Part shown: positions 25,567 through 35,495 of the stretch, one piece after another
Layout: every line of letters begins with the position of its first letter
Position numbering within the stretch: the first letter of the stretch is position 1
Assembly: GCF_014858725.1 (NCBI RefSeq)
Contig: NZ_AQGV01000012.1
Span: 868,001 to 932,000 of the forward strand
DNA length: 64,000 bases
Direction: 5' to 3'
Source: Pseudoalteromonas aurantia 208
GTDB taxonomy: Bacteria; Pseudomonadota; Gammaproteobacteria; Enterobacterales; Alteromonadaceae
Position numbers and translations under genes: made by a program
Notes under the pieces: model-generated
The model's input: only the letters and a program-made list of their open reading frames with translations
What the model was told of the DNA's origin: nothing
The model's database searches: none

Positions 25567-26934
25567 ATGTTTAGAAAACCTACATTTGTTGCCGCGACAA
25601 TAATAGCGATGCTATCTGCACCGAGTGCAATAGCAAAAATGTCGGCAGAAGACGTTGCACGTTTAGGTGCAGATTTGACACCAATTGGCGCAGAGACTGC
25701 GGGTAATGCAGATGGCTCTATTCCTGCGTGGACTGGTGGAATAACTAAACCACCAGCGAGTTTTAAATCGGGAATGCATCACCCAGACCCATTTGCTGAT
25801 GATAAAATCATTTTAACAATAGATAAAAGTAATCTTGATAAGTACAAATCGTTATTAAGCCCAGGCCAAATCTCATTGTTTGAAACGTATCCAGAAACGT
25901 TTAAGATGAATATCTATCAGACACGCCGAACGGCGGCATACCCTCAGTTTGTTTATGACGCGACAAAAAAATATGCATCTACAGCGGAGCTGATTGAAGG
26001 TGGGAATGGTATTAAAAATACAGCAATTGGTATTCCTTTCCCAGTGCCAAAAGATGGTTTAGAAGCAATTTGGAACCACTTACTTCGTTATCGAGGGCTA
26101 TCGATAGCACGTTTTGGCGGTCAGGCGATGCCAACTGAGTCTGGGTCTTACAATATAATTGGTTTTGATGAAAAGCTATTGGTGAAGTATTCGGATCCAG
26201 ATGTGACACCAGAAGAGCTTAAAGAGTCAAATGTGTTGTTTAAGTTTAAACAAAAAGTCACAGAACCTGCACGTTTAGCAGGTACCGCTCTACTGGTACA
26301 TGAAACCATGGATCAGATTTTAACGCCACGCCAAGCATGGACATATAATACTGGCCAGCGACGCGTTCGTAGAGCACCAAATGTGGCTTATGATGCACCA
26401 GGTACAGCATCTGATAGTTTAAGAACGACGGATGACTTTGATATGTTCAATGGTTCACCAAATCGTTACAATTGGACGCTCAAAGGTAAACAAGAGTTAT
26501 ATATCCCATACAATAGTTACAAATTGCATAGCGATAAACTTAAGTATGATGATATTTTGATGGCCGGGCATGTTAACCCTGAGCATGTTAGATATGAAAA
26601 ACACCGTGTATGGGTTGTAGAAGCTAATTTAAAAGAAGGTACTCGCCATATTTATAAAAAGCGTGTTTTCTATATTGATGAAGATAGTTGGCAAATTCAT
26701 ATCGCTGACCTGTATGACAATAGAGACCAAATGTACAGGGTAGCAATGGCGCATGGTTTAAATTATTACGACGTACCCACTCATTGGAGTACACTTGATG
26801 TTTACCATGATTTGAACTCACGTCGTTATCTTGCTATCGGGTTAGATAATGAAGAAAGCATGTACGACTTTAGTAAATCTTTCCAAGACAATGAATTTAC
26901 ACAAAGCGCATTGCGTCGAGAAGGCAAGCGTTAA
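25567..26934 (+). CDS. DUF1329 family exported protein
   Basis: 455 residues, 11 bases after the DUF1302 gene. A signal peptide of about 23 residues ends AIA-KM. VARLGADLTPIGAETAGNAD with SIPAWTGGI directly after it is the family's opening signature, and RRVRRAPNVAYDAPGTASD and NRYNWTLKGKQELYIPYNSY are conserved blocks further on. Members are thought to have a LolA/LolB-like lipid-binding fold in the periplasm, though this is from memory. It consistently partners DUF1302 proteins, so it may carry a lipid-like ligand between inner and outer membranes. Substrate unknown. Confidence 0.88.
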   Translation: MFRKPTFVAATIIAMLSAPSAIAKMSAEDVARLGADLTPIGAETAGNADGSIPAWTGGITKPPASFKSGMHHPDPFADDKIILTIDKSNLDKYKSLLSPGQISLFETYPETFKMNIYQTRRTAAYPQFVYDATKKYASTAELIEGGNGIKNTAIGIPFPVPKDGLEAIWNHLLRYRGLSIARFGGQAMPTESGSYNIIGFDEKLLVKYSDPDVTPEELKESNVLFKFKQKVTEPARLAGTALLVHETMDQILTPRQAWTYNTGQRRVRRAPNVAYDAPGTASDSLRTTDDFDMFNGSPNRYNWTLKGKQELYIPYNSYKLHSDKLKYDDILMAGHVNPEHVRYEKHRVWVVEANLKEGTRHIYKKRVFYIDEDSWQIHIADLYDNRDQMYRVAMAHGLNYYDVPTHWSTLDVYHDLNSRRYLAIGLDNEESMYDFSKSFQDNEFTQSALRREGKR

Positions 26935-26951
26935 TATTACGCTTATCCCAT

Positions 26952-26979
26952 TTGCCAATAGCCATCGGGCTATTGGCAA
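26952..26979. other. Perfect 12-bp intercistronic hairpin
   Basis: TTGCCAATAGCC, loop ATCG and GGCTATTGGCAA form a perfect stem 18 bases after the DUF1329 stop and 52 bases before the YCF48 gene. No T run follows. It probably limits 3'-to-5' decay of the upstream mRNA or gives partial termination, setting lower expression of the downstream transporter genes. Confidence 0.6.
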
Positions 26980-27030
26980 TTCATATCTAGGCGAACTCTC
27001 GCCATTCATATAGCATTTTGAGTAGTCAGC

Positions 27031-28026
27031 ATGATTAAAAAAACCATTGCTAGTATATTTATGCTGTTTGTAATTTCTGCAAATAGTTTCGCGATGCCAA
27101 ACGCTGCATTACAAGTGGCAACACCAGAAAGAACACTGTTCACAGACATTACATATAATGGCAGCTCTTTAATCGCGGTGGGGAAACACGGCACGATTGT
27201 AACCAGTACGGATGGTGTTACTTGGTCACAAGCACAAGTTCCGGCACAGGTACTATTGACGGCTATTACTTCTTTGAGCCCAAGTGCTTCATGGGCATGT
27301 GGTCATGACGGTACTATTCTGTTTAGTAAAGATGATGGTAAAAACTGGCAGTTACAGCAGTATTTGCCTGAAGTAGGAAAGCCTTGTTTAGACATTGAAT
27401 TTACTGATACCGAACATGGATATGCAATTGGCGCATATGGTATGTACTACGTAACAGTTGATGGTGGAAAAACTTGGCAGAATAAATTTATCGACGATTT
27501 TGTGCACCCAGACGACAAAGCATATTTGGCTGAATTAAAAGAAGAAGACATTGTCGCCTATGAAGAGGAAACTCAATTCATTCTCCCACATTTTAATCGA
27601 CTGTTGATAAAAGGAAACAGACATATTTTAGTTGGAGAAATGGGGCTTGTTGCGTTAAGCGAAAATTCGGGGGAGTCATGGACGAGACTTGATGAATTTT
27701 ACCCAGGATCGTTTTTTACTGTGGCGGCGTATGGCTCTGATCAGCTAATTGTAGCTGGGCTGAGAGGGAACGCATTTATAGCAGACATGAACCAACTGAA
27801 GTTTAGAAGGTTAAATATCTCAACGACAGCAACAATTAACTCGATTGTAACCCATCAAGAGCAAGCATATATGTTGGCTAATAGTGGTTTCATTTTTAAA
27901 TATAATAATACATTGACGCAATCACAACTTGAGACTGGATATTCGGTATTAGCGGCCGTTTCATTTAAGGGTAAGTTGATTATGGCGACAGAGAAAGGTT
28001 TGATAGCTTGGGAGGTTAATAAGTAA
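27031..28026 (+). CDS. YCF48/BNR-repeat exported protein
   Basis: 331 residues with a signal peptide ending SFA-MP (about 22). The mature protein is a series of beta-propeller blades with the BNR-type S/G-x-D-x-G-x-x-W signature: TSTDGVTWSQ, SKDDGKNWQLQ, TVDGGKTWQNK and SENSGESWTRL. This is the YCF48/Hcf136 family, named for a photosystem II assembly factor in phototrophs; photosynthesis is not implied here. Such proteins commonly sit between DUF1329 and MMPL transporter genes and probably serve as a periplasmic adaptor. The stop is coupled to the transporter start by an overlap at 28026. Confidence 0.85.
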   Translation: MIKKTIASIFMLFVISANSFAMPNAALQVATPERTLFTDITYNGSSLIAVGKHGTIVTSTDGVTWSQAQVPAQVLLTAITSLSPSASWACGHDGTILFSKDDGKNWQLQQYLPEVGKPCLDIEFTDTEHGYAIGAYGMYYVTVDGGKTWQNKFIDDFVHPDDKAYLAELKEEDIVAYEEETQFILPHFNRLLIKGNRHILVGEMGLVALSENSGESWTRLDEFYPGSFFTVAAYGSDQLIVAGLRGNAFIADMNQLKFRRLNISTTATINSIVTHQEQAYMLANSGFIFKYNNTLTQSQLETGYSVLAAVSFKGKLIMATEKGLIAWEVNK

Positions 28027-30356
28027 TGCAAGCTATATTGAGTAAACTTGAATATATGGTATTTCGTCATAGGATGATGGTCGTTGTACTATTTAGCCTA
28101 TTGACGGTTGCACTTGGTTATAAAGCAACACAGATACAGTTAGATGCCTCTTTTAATAAGAATATTCCTCTGCAACATGAGTACATGCAACTGTATTTAA
28201 AGCATGAAAAGCAATTTGGAGGAGCAAATAGCATACTACTATCAGTCTGTGATGAAAGCGGTGATATTTTTAATGCTGATTTTTTTGCTCAATTAAAAGC
28301 GGTGCATGATCAGCTTTACTTTATTCCTGGTGTGAATCGGCCGTTAGTGAATTCAATTTTTTCTCCAAGTGCACGATTTGTTGAAGTTGTTGAAGATGGA
28401 TTTGCTGGCGGACCAATTATTCCCGCCAATTTTGCGCCAACAACGCAAGGTTTGGCTACTGTCAAACAGAATATAGAAAAAGCGAATGTTGTGGGGCGCA
28501 TGATCGCCAGTGATTATAGTTGTGCAATGGTCTCTGCACAGTTAATGGAAATAGATCCGCAAACCCAAGAAAAGTTAGATACGCTTGCTTTTGCAGACAA
28601 ATTAGAGAAAGAAATCAGAACACCATTAAGTACCGATACTGTTACTATCCATATTATTGGTTTTGCAAAGATGGCTGGTGATATAGCAGATGGTGCAAAA
28701 GGCGTGGTGTTCTTTTTTGCATTGGCAATCGGATTTACTTTCATCATGGTTTGGCTATTTTGCAAAAGTTTTAAGTTGACACTATTGCCAATAGCTTGTT
28801 CCTTTATTGCTGTTGTATGGCAACTAGGACTACTATCAAGCTTGGGTTTTGGTCTCGATCCGATGTCAATTTTGGTACCGTTTTTGGTTTTTGCGATTGG
28901 TGTAAGCCATGGGGTGCAAATGATCAATGCGATTGGGAAGAAAGTCGCTGAGGGAGTCTCAAGTAAAGTCGCGGCTCAAGCCAGTTTTAAAGCGCTATTA
29001 ATCCCTGGTGGTATTGCATTATTATCTGATACCGTGGGTTTTCTGACATTATTGGCGATCGATATCGGTATTATTCGTGAACTAGCAATTACGGCCAGTT
29101 TAGGTGTTGCCGTTATTATATTTACGAACTTGGTCTTGTTGCCTATTTTGGCATCGTATTTTAGCTCAAGTAAAATTAGACGCTTAGATGATGGAAATAG
29201 TTCCTCAAATACAGTATTCACAAAAGTCAGAGAAGGGTTGGTAAAAGCAACAGATAAGAAGTGGGCACGGATTATATTGTTGGTGTCCGCTATTTTATTT
29301 GCGTTTGGTTATTGGCAATCACAAAGTATGCGAATAGGCGACTTGCATGCTGGCGCACCAGCGTTACACCAAGATGCAAGGTATAACCTAGATACATTCT
29401 TGATTTCAGATCGTTATGCGATTTCATCTGATATTTTGAAGGTTATCGTTGAAGCATACCCCGCTGCATGTACAGAACACGACACAATGGAGCGGATCAG
29501 TCGTTTTCAATGGCGAGTAGAAAATTTAACAGGTGTACAGTCGGTGGTGTCGCTATCGTCGGTTGCCCAAGCAGTTAATGCTGGCTATAACGAAGGCAAT
29601 TTAAAATGGCAAACACTACCAAGAAATAGTGCATCTTTGGTACAAGCCACATCACGAGTTGAAACCAGTACAGGCTTACTCAATGGTGATTGCTCTGTTA
29701 TGCCTGTCATTATATTTATGAAGGATCATAAAGCAGAAACAATAGATCATGTCATTTCAAATATAAAACAATTTGCAGATGATGAGGGTACAGATAAAGT
29801 TGCATTTAAATTGGCATCAGGGCCAATTGGCGTTATGGCAGCGACCAATGAATCGGTATCGTCAGCACAATTACCAATGATGATTTACGTTTATGGTGCG
29901 GTAATTATCTTGTGCTTAATCAGCTTCAGAAGTGTTAAAGCAACGATTGCAGTTGTATTACCTCTGTATATTGTGTCGACATTAGCTCAAGCATTAATGG
30001 TGAAATTGGAGATTGGATTAACCGTTTCCACATTACCCGTTATTGCGTTAGGTGTCGGTATTGGTGTGGATTACGGCATTTATATTTTGTCTTCGATGAT
30101 GGGGCAACTGAAGCAAGGAGTCCCTTTATCGGCGGCGTATCGTAATGCATTAGCAGAGCGCGGAAGTGCTGTACTGTTTACCGGAATAACCTTGGCAATT
30201 GGTGTAAGTACCTGGATATTCTCTGCGCTGAAGTTTCAAGTTGATATGGGCATACTCTTAACGTTTATGTTTTTAGTGAATATGCTGGGTGCAGTACTGT
30301 TGTTACCTGCTATAGGCACGCTACTGTGGACCGACCAGAAAAAAAACTGTGAATAA
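28026..30356 (+). CDS. RND superfamily transporter, MMPL type
   Basis: 776 residues and about 12 membrane segments in two halves, each with a large periplasmic loop (about 45-225 and 430-620). VPFLVFAIGVSHGVQMINAI in the first half and ALGVGIGVDYGIYILSSMM in the second are the paired TM4-like motifs; only the second has the typical Gly-x-Asp-Tyr. It resembles the HpnN/MMPL lipid exporters rather than AcrB-type drug pumps, and no membrane fusion protein or TolC gene is nearby. As the last gene of the cluster it should provide proton-driven export to the DUF1302/DUF1329/YCF48 proteins. Confidence 0.88.
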   Translation: MQAILSKLEYMVFRHRMMVVVLFSLLTVALGYKATQIQLDASFNKNIPLQHEYMQLYLKHEKQFGGANSILLSVCDESGDIFNADFFAQLKAVHDQLYFIPGVNRPLVNSIFSPSARFVEVVEDGFAGGPIIPANFAPTTQGLATVKQNIEKANVVGRMIASDYSCAMVSAQLMEIDPQTQEKLDTLAFADKLEKEIRTPLSTDTVTIHIIGFAKMAGDIADGAKGVVFFFALAIGFTFIMVWLFCKSFKLTLLPIACSFIAVVWQLGLLSSLGFGLDPMSILVPFLVFAIGVSHGVQMINAIGKKVAEGVSSKVAAQASFKALLIPGGIALLSDTVGFLTLLAIDIGIIRELAITASLGVAVIIFTNLVLLPILASYFSSSKIRRLDDGNSSSNTVFTKVREGLVKATDKKWARIILLVSAILFAFGYWQSQSMRIGDLHAGAPALHQDARYNLDTFLISDRYAISSDILKVIVEAYPAACTEHDTMERISRFQWRVENLTGVQSVVSLSSVAQAVNAGYNEGNLKWQTLPRNSASLVQATSRVETSTGLLNGDCSVMPVIIFMKDHKAETIDHVISNIKQFADDEGTDKVAFKLASGPIGVMAATNESVSSAQLPMMIYVYGAVIILCLISFRSVKATIAVVLPLYIVSTLAQALMVKLEIGLTVSTLPVIALGVGIGVDYGIYILSSMMGQLKQGVPLSAAYRNALAERGSAVLFTGITLAIGVSTWIFSALKFQVDMGILLTFMFLVNMLGAVLLLPAIGTLLWTDQKKNCE

Positions 30357-30367
30357 ATGTGCTTTAG

Positions 30368-30387
30368 AATGGCCATGATTGGCCATT
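30368..30387 (+). terminator. Weak hairpin after the MMPL transporter gene
   Basis: AATGGCCA, a TGAT loop and TGGCCATT form an 8-bp stem 12 bases after the stop, followed by an AT-rich stretch with only a short T run. It is the likely end of the DUF1302 unit. Confidence 0.45.
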
Positions 30388-30558
30388 TATATCTATATTT
30401 TGTGAATAGATGAGCAAATAGCTGAAAAGCTTAAAATGTTTTCATCGAAAAAGCTGTTTATTAGCGCCAGAAAGGTTAAAATTCATTTGACTCCACGCTA
30501 ATAAATGGCTGTACAAATAATCTACCGTTCAAAGGTGGTATAGATTAAGGAACACATA

Positions 30559-33500
30559 ATGACACAAAATGAAGGTTCAGCATCAGTTATTCTCGATAAC
30601 GTCTGCAAGTTGATTCATAAGAAAGTTCATGCCGAAAACGTGTCACTCGTTGAAACATTCGCCAAAGCCTTGTACAGCAATATGTCTAAAGAGGATTTGG
30701 CCAATCGTAACGACAGTGACCTATACGGTGCGGCGCTTAGTCTTTGGAACTCTCTAGAACAAAATACTTCGGATGATGCTGTCATTCGTGTTTTTAATCC
30801 AGAAGTCGCAAAAGATGGATGGCAGTCGTCTCACACGATAGTCGAGATCATCGCCAAAGATATGCCATTTTTAGTTGACTCAGTGCGAATGGCATTGAGT
30901 CGCGAAAACATTGCATCTCACCTTTTACTGCATTGCCCATTAAAAATTAAACGCAGTGAAAATGGTCAAATCAGCGACCTTACGAATTTAAAAACAGAAC
31001 AAGAACTTACGTCAACTAAAACCGTTTTCTTTATAGAAATAGATCATCAAACTGATGAAGCAATTATTGAATCTTTTAAGACAGAGTTAGAATCTGTATT
31101 GAAAGATGTATCTGTTGCTGTTGCAGATTGGTTGGCAATTAGAGATAGACTAGTTTCAGTTAGCAAAGAGCTGCCAACTCGAGATTCTGATTGCAGCAAG
31201 GCTGAAATTAATGAAACGGTTGAGTTTCTAGATTGGTTAGTTAGTGATAATTTTACTTTTATGGGTTATCGCCAATATGATTTATGCCCAGTGCAAGGGG
31301 ACCATGAATTAAAACCAGTTGCAGGAACAAGTCTGGGATTGATGAAGAACTCTTCTTCAGAAGGCAGTCGTCTTCTATCTGAATTGCCAGAAGTTGCGCG
31401 TAAAGAAGCGCGTAGTAAAAATTTATTGATTCTAACAAAAACGAATTCATTATCACGTGTTCACCGCCCAGCCTATGTTGATTATGTCGGCATCAAGCGA
31501 TTTGACGACAAAGGCAATGTGGTTGGTGAAGATCGTTTCATTGGCTTGTTCTCGTCAAGTTTCTATAATAATAGTGCCGCAGATGTTCCTGTTTTAAAAT
31601 CTAAGATAAATCGCATTATGCAAATGTGTGACTTTGCCCAAGGCACGCATGCGTATAAAGCAGTTTTAAATATTTTGGAAACGTACCCTCGTGATGAGCT
31701 TGTGCAGGCTCGCGAAGCAGAATTGCTAGAAGTCGCGATGGGTGTGTTACAAATTCAAGAGCGTGACATGTGTCGTTTGTTTGTTCGTAAGGACATTTAC
31801 GGTCGCTTCTTGTCTTGCATGGTATACGTTCCTCGTGAGCGGTATAACACTGCGCTTCGTCGTGAAACTCAGCAATTGTTAGCAAATGCGTTTCAGTCTT
31901 CTGAAAAAGTTGAGTTCACAACTTATTTCTCCGAATCTACGCTTGCACGAACGCATTACACCGTGCGCGTAGCTGACAACAACATTGAATATAACGTGAA
32001 AGACATCGAAAATAACTTAGTTGAAGCCGCTCGTACCTGGGAAGACAAACTACAAGGTGCACTATTAGAAAGTGCCGGTGAGTCTCGGGGTAATGAACTG
32101 AATCGTAAATATGCAAGTGCTTTTCCACATGCCTATAAAGATCAGGTTTTACCAAGTGCAGCTGTTGTAGATATCGAAAAACTAGAGCAGTTAGACGAAG
32201 AACATAAGCTAGAAATGCTGTTCTATCGTCCGCAAGAAGAAGCTAACTCACAAATAGTCCGTTTAAGTTTGTTCCATAAAGACGAGCCTATTCATCTTTC
32301 TGATGTAATGCCAATGCTGGAAAACTTTGGCTTACGTGTTATTGGTGAAACACCATATGCAGTGAAGACGAACGATGGTCGCGTCAATTGGATCATGGAT
32401 TTTTCAATGTTGTTAGACAGCAAAGGTATTGCTGAGTTTGATAAAGTATCAGCGCGCTTTAGAGCTGCGCTTACAAATGTGTGGAACAATACCCTTGAAA
32501 ATGATGGCTTTAACCGTTTAGTTTTATTAGGTGGTTTAACAGGTCGTGAAGCGTCAATTTTAAGAGCCTACGCAAAGTATATGCGTCAGATTGGTGTTAC
32601 ATTCTCACAAACATATATTGAAAGCACATTTGATAATTACCCAAATATTGCGGCAAAAATTGTAGAACTCTTTACTAAAAAGTTCACACCTGTAAAACCA
32701 GCAGCAGAAAAAACCCTCGATAAACTGATTGCGGGTATTTATGAAGAACTGGAAAACGTTGCTAACTTAGATGATGACAGAATCATTCGTTTGTACGTCG
32801 ACATGATCAATGCCACGTTACGTACTAACTTCTTCCAAAAAGAAGCGAATGGTGTAAATAAGTCGTATGTATCATTCAAGATCAAGTCAAGTGGTATTCC
32901 TGATATGCCTTTGCCACTTCCTGCGTTTGAGATTTTTGTATACTCACCACGTATTGAAGGTGTTCACTTACGCGGTGGAAAAGTTGCGCGTGGTGGCTTA
33001 CGTTGGTCTGACCGCCGTGAAGACTTCCGTACCGAAGTACTTGGTTTGGTAAAAGCGCAACAAGTTAAAAATACAGTGATTGTTCCAGTTGGTTCGAAAG
33101 GTGGTTTTGTTTGTAAGCAACTACCAAGTGAACGTGAAGCATTCTTCAAAGAAGGGCAAGCTTGTTACAAAATCTTTATCCGTGGTTTATTAGATATTAC
33201 CGATAACATTATTCATGGTGATATTGTGCCACCGGCTGATGTTGTACGTCATGATGAAGATGACCCATATTTGGTGGTTGCAGCTGATAAAGGCACAGCG
33301 ACATTCTCTGATATTGCTAATGGAATTGCCGATGATTATAACTTCTGGCTAGGAGATGCCTTTGCCTCTGGTGGCTCAATTGGTTATGACCACAAGAAAA
33401 TGGGGATCACAGCCAAAGGTGCATGGGAGTCAGTAAAACGCCACTTCCGTGAAATGGGGATAGATTGTCAAACAACCGATTTCACAGCGGTAGCAATTGG

Positions 33501-35397
33501 TGATATGGCGGGTGATGTATTCGGTAATGGTATGCTTGCTTCAAAGCACATTCGTTTACAAGCCGCATTTAACCATATGCATATCTTTATTGACCCAACA
33601 CCGGATGCCGCATCTTCATATATAGAACGTGAGCGATTGTTTGCACTACCACGATCTTCTTGGGAAGATTATGATAAATCGTTAATTTCTGCTGGTGGTG
33701 GTATTTTCTCTCGTGCGGCAAAGTCAATTACGTTAACACCAGAAATGAAGAAAATGGTGGGCACGAAAAAAGCCAGTATGACACCAAATGAACTGATCAA
33801 AGCATTGCTAATGATGCCATCAGATCTACTTTGGAATGGTGGTATTGGTACTTACATTAAGCACACCAGCGAAACAAGCGCTGACGTAGGTGACCGTGCC
33901 AATGACGCACTTCGCATTAATGGCTCTGAACTTGGTACTAAAGTATTTGGTGAGGGTGGTAACTTAGGTGCGACGCAACTTGGGCGTATTGAGTTTGCAG
34001 CAAAAGGCGGCCGTATTAATACGGACTTTATTGATAACGTAGGTGGTGTTGCGTGTTCAGATAACGAAGTAAACATTAAAATTTTACTGAATGGCTTGGT
34101 TGCTGAAGGTGATTTAACCCAGAAACAACGTGATGAATTACTTTATTCAATGACCGATGAAGTGTCTGAGTTGGTGCTTGCAGATTGTTATCGCCAAACT
34201 CATACGTTGTCTATTACTAAGTCTAAAGGCCCGGCAACGCTGAAAGAAAAAGTACGCTTTATTCATGCGTTAGAAAAAGATGGTAAGCTTGACCGTAACA
34301 TTGAATTCTTACCGACGGATGAAGAGTTAGCTGAGCGTGCAGCAGCTGGTAAAGACCTGACGCGTCCAGAATTGTCTGTGTTGGTTTCTTATTCAAAAAT
34401 GGTACTTAAAGAGTCATTAGTCGTTGATGAAGTATCGGAAAATCCATATTACCGTCAGTTGCTAGTAACTTCGTTCCCGGCACCACTTCGTGATAAATTT
34501 AATGCTGCAATGGATAACCATCCACTACGCAAAGAAATTATTGCAACAAAGTTGGCCAATAATATCGTCAATGATATGGGCCTGAACTTTATGGTACGTA
34601 TGAATGAAGAAACTGGCGCAACAGATAGCGAAATCGCGTTATGTTACTCAATTGCTAGTGCTATCTTTGAAATGAGTACAACTTGGTCGTCAATTGCGGC
34701 GCTGGATAATAAGATCCCAGCTGCGGTTCAAACTGAGATGCTGTATCAATTACGTAGAACGGTTCGCAGAGCAACACGTTGGTTCTTACGTCATCGTAAT
34801 AAAGCAATGACCATTGAGCAAACAATAGAGTTCTTCACTCCGACGTTTAAAGATGTGAGTGTCAACTTAAACAGCTACATGATTGAAGAAGAGAAAGATA
34901 CTATTTCAGCTAAGGCTGCTGAGCTCGAAGCGCAAGGCGTACCGGCAGATATTGCATTACGTATTGTGTCATTATCTAGTCTATTCTCGGTTATGGATTT
35001 AGCTGAAGTAGCGGATAACTCTAAACGTAAGATTGAGGTGGTATCAAATACCTACTTCAAGCTTGGTTCAAGCATGGGTCTTCATTGGTTCTTAGACCAA
35101 ATTACGGCTCAGCCAGTTGCGAACCATTGGCAAGCACTTGCTCGTGCTTCGTATCGTGAAGAACTCGATTGGCAGCAGCGTTCGTTATCAGAAGTTGTAT
35201 TAAATAGCTTCGAAGGTGATGATCATGATGTAAATGCTTTAGTGGAGCAGTGGATGGATAGTCAATCATCGTTGTTACACCGCTGGCAACAGATGTTATT
35301 AGAGTTTAAGACTTCGCAAAGTCATGATTTTGCGAAGTTCTCGGTTGCATTACGAGAATTGATGTTATTAAGTCATAACTGTGATACTTCCAAATAA
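30559..35397 (+). CDS. gdhB: NAD-specific glutamate dehydrogenase, large (180-kDa) class
   Basis: 1612 residues, the size of the GDH2 class described in Streptomyces, Pseudomonas and Shewanella. It oxidises glutamate to 2-oxoglutarate and ammonia with NAD+, so it mainly serves glutamate catabolism and feeds the TCA genes at the end of the window. There is a long N-terminal regulatory part with ACT-like segments (about 1-700). The catalytic core (about 780-1250) contains RGGLRWSDRREDFRTEVLGL, PVGSKGGFVCK with the substrate Lys, and AIGDMAGDVFGNGMLAS. A C-terminal helical region follows. AAGGAAC precedes the ATG, and it is monocistronic with its own terminator. Confidence 0.95.
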   Translation: MTQNEGSASVILDNVCKLIHKKVHAENVSLVETFAKALYSNMSKEDLANRNDSDLYGAALSLWNSLEQNTSDDAVIRVFNPEVAKDGWQSSHTIVEIIAKDMPFLVDSVRMALSRENIASHLLLHCPLKIKRSENGQISDLTNLKTEQELTSTKTVFFIEIDHQTDEAIIESFKTELESVLKDVSVAVADWLAIRDRLVSVSKELPTRDSDCSKAEINETVEFLDWLVSDNFTFMGYRQYDLCPVQGDHELKPVAGTSLGLMKNSSSEGSRLLSELPEVARKEARSKNLLILTKTNSLSRVHRPAYVDYVGIKRFDDKGNVVGEDRFIGLFSSSFYNNSAADVPVLKSKINRIMQMCDFAQGTHAYKAVLNILETYPRDELVQAREAELLEVAMGVLQIQERDMCRLFVRKDIYGRFLSCMVYVPRERYNTALRRETQQLLANAFQSSEKVEFTTYFSESTLARTHYTVRVADNNIEYNVKDIENNLVEAARTWEDKLQGALLESAGESRGNELNRKYASAFPHAYKDQVLPSAAVVDIEKLEQLDEEHKLEMLFYRPQEEANSQIVRLSLFHKDEPIHLSDVMPMLENFGLRVIGETPYAVKTNDGRVNWIMDFSMLLDSKGIAEFDKVSARFRAALTNVWNNTLENDGFNRLVLLGGLTGREASILRAYAKYMRQIGVTFSQTYIESTFDNYPNIAAKIVELFTKKFTPVKPAAEKTLDKLIAGIYEELENVANLDDDRIIRLYVDMINATLRTNFFQKEANGVNKSYVSFKIKSSGIPDMPLPLPAFEIFVYSPRIEGVHLRGGKVARGGLRWSDRREDFRTEVLGLVKAQQVKNTVIVPVGSKGGFVCKQLPSEREAFFKEGQACYKIFIRGLLDITDNIIHGDIVPPADVVRHDEDDPYLVVAADKGTATFSDIANGIADDYNFWLGDAFASGGSIGYDHKKMGITAKGAWESVKRHFREMGIDCQTTDFTAVAIGDMAGDVFGNGMLASKHIRLQAAFNHMHIFIDPTPDAASSYIERERLFALPRSSWEDYDKSLISAGGGIFSRAAKSITLTPEMKKMVGTKKASMTPNELIKALLMMPSDLLWNGGIGTYIKHTSETSADVGDRANDALRINGSELGTKVFGEGGNLGATQLGRIEFAAKGGRINTDFIDNVGGVACSDNEVNIKILLNGLVAEGDLTQKQRDELLYSMTDEVSELVLADCYRQTHTLSITKSKGPATLKEKVRFIHALEKDGKLDRNIEFLPTDEELAERAAAGKDLTRPELSVLVSYSKMVLKESLVVDEVSENPYYRQLLVTSFPAPLRDKFNAAMDNHPLRKEIIATKLANNIVNDMGLNFMVRMNEETGATDSEIALCYSIASAIFEMSTTWSSIAALDNKIPAAVQTEMLYQLRRTVRRATRWFLRHRNKAMTIEQTIEFFTPTFKDVSVNLNSYMIEEEKDTISAKAAELEAQGVPADIALRIVSLSSLFSVMDLAEVADNSKRKIEVVSNTYFKLGSSMGLHWFLDQITAQPVANHWQALARASYREELDWQQRSLSEVVLNSFEGDDHDVNALVEQWMDSQSSLLHRWQQMLLEFKTSQSHDFAKFSVALRELMLLSHNCDTSK

Positions 35398-35410
35398 ATT
35401 ATAATTCGTT

Positions 35411-35441
35411 AAAATACCCCGGCCTTGCTGGGGTATTTTTT
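35411..35441 (+). terminator. Rho-independent terminator after gdhB
   Basis: AAAATACCCC, a GGCCTTGCT loop and GGGGTATTTT are followed by more T, starting 14 bases after the stop. Confidence 0.88.
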
Positions 35442-35495
35442 TATCTGCTGTTTATTCAGTAGATGTGTGTTACTTAGGATCTTTTAGGAGTTTTC

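Noticed and set aside
27031..28026. Photosystem II assembly role for the YCF48-like protein
   Set aside because: The window shows no photosynthesis genes, and the family name reflects only the repeat type.
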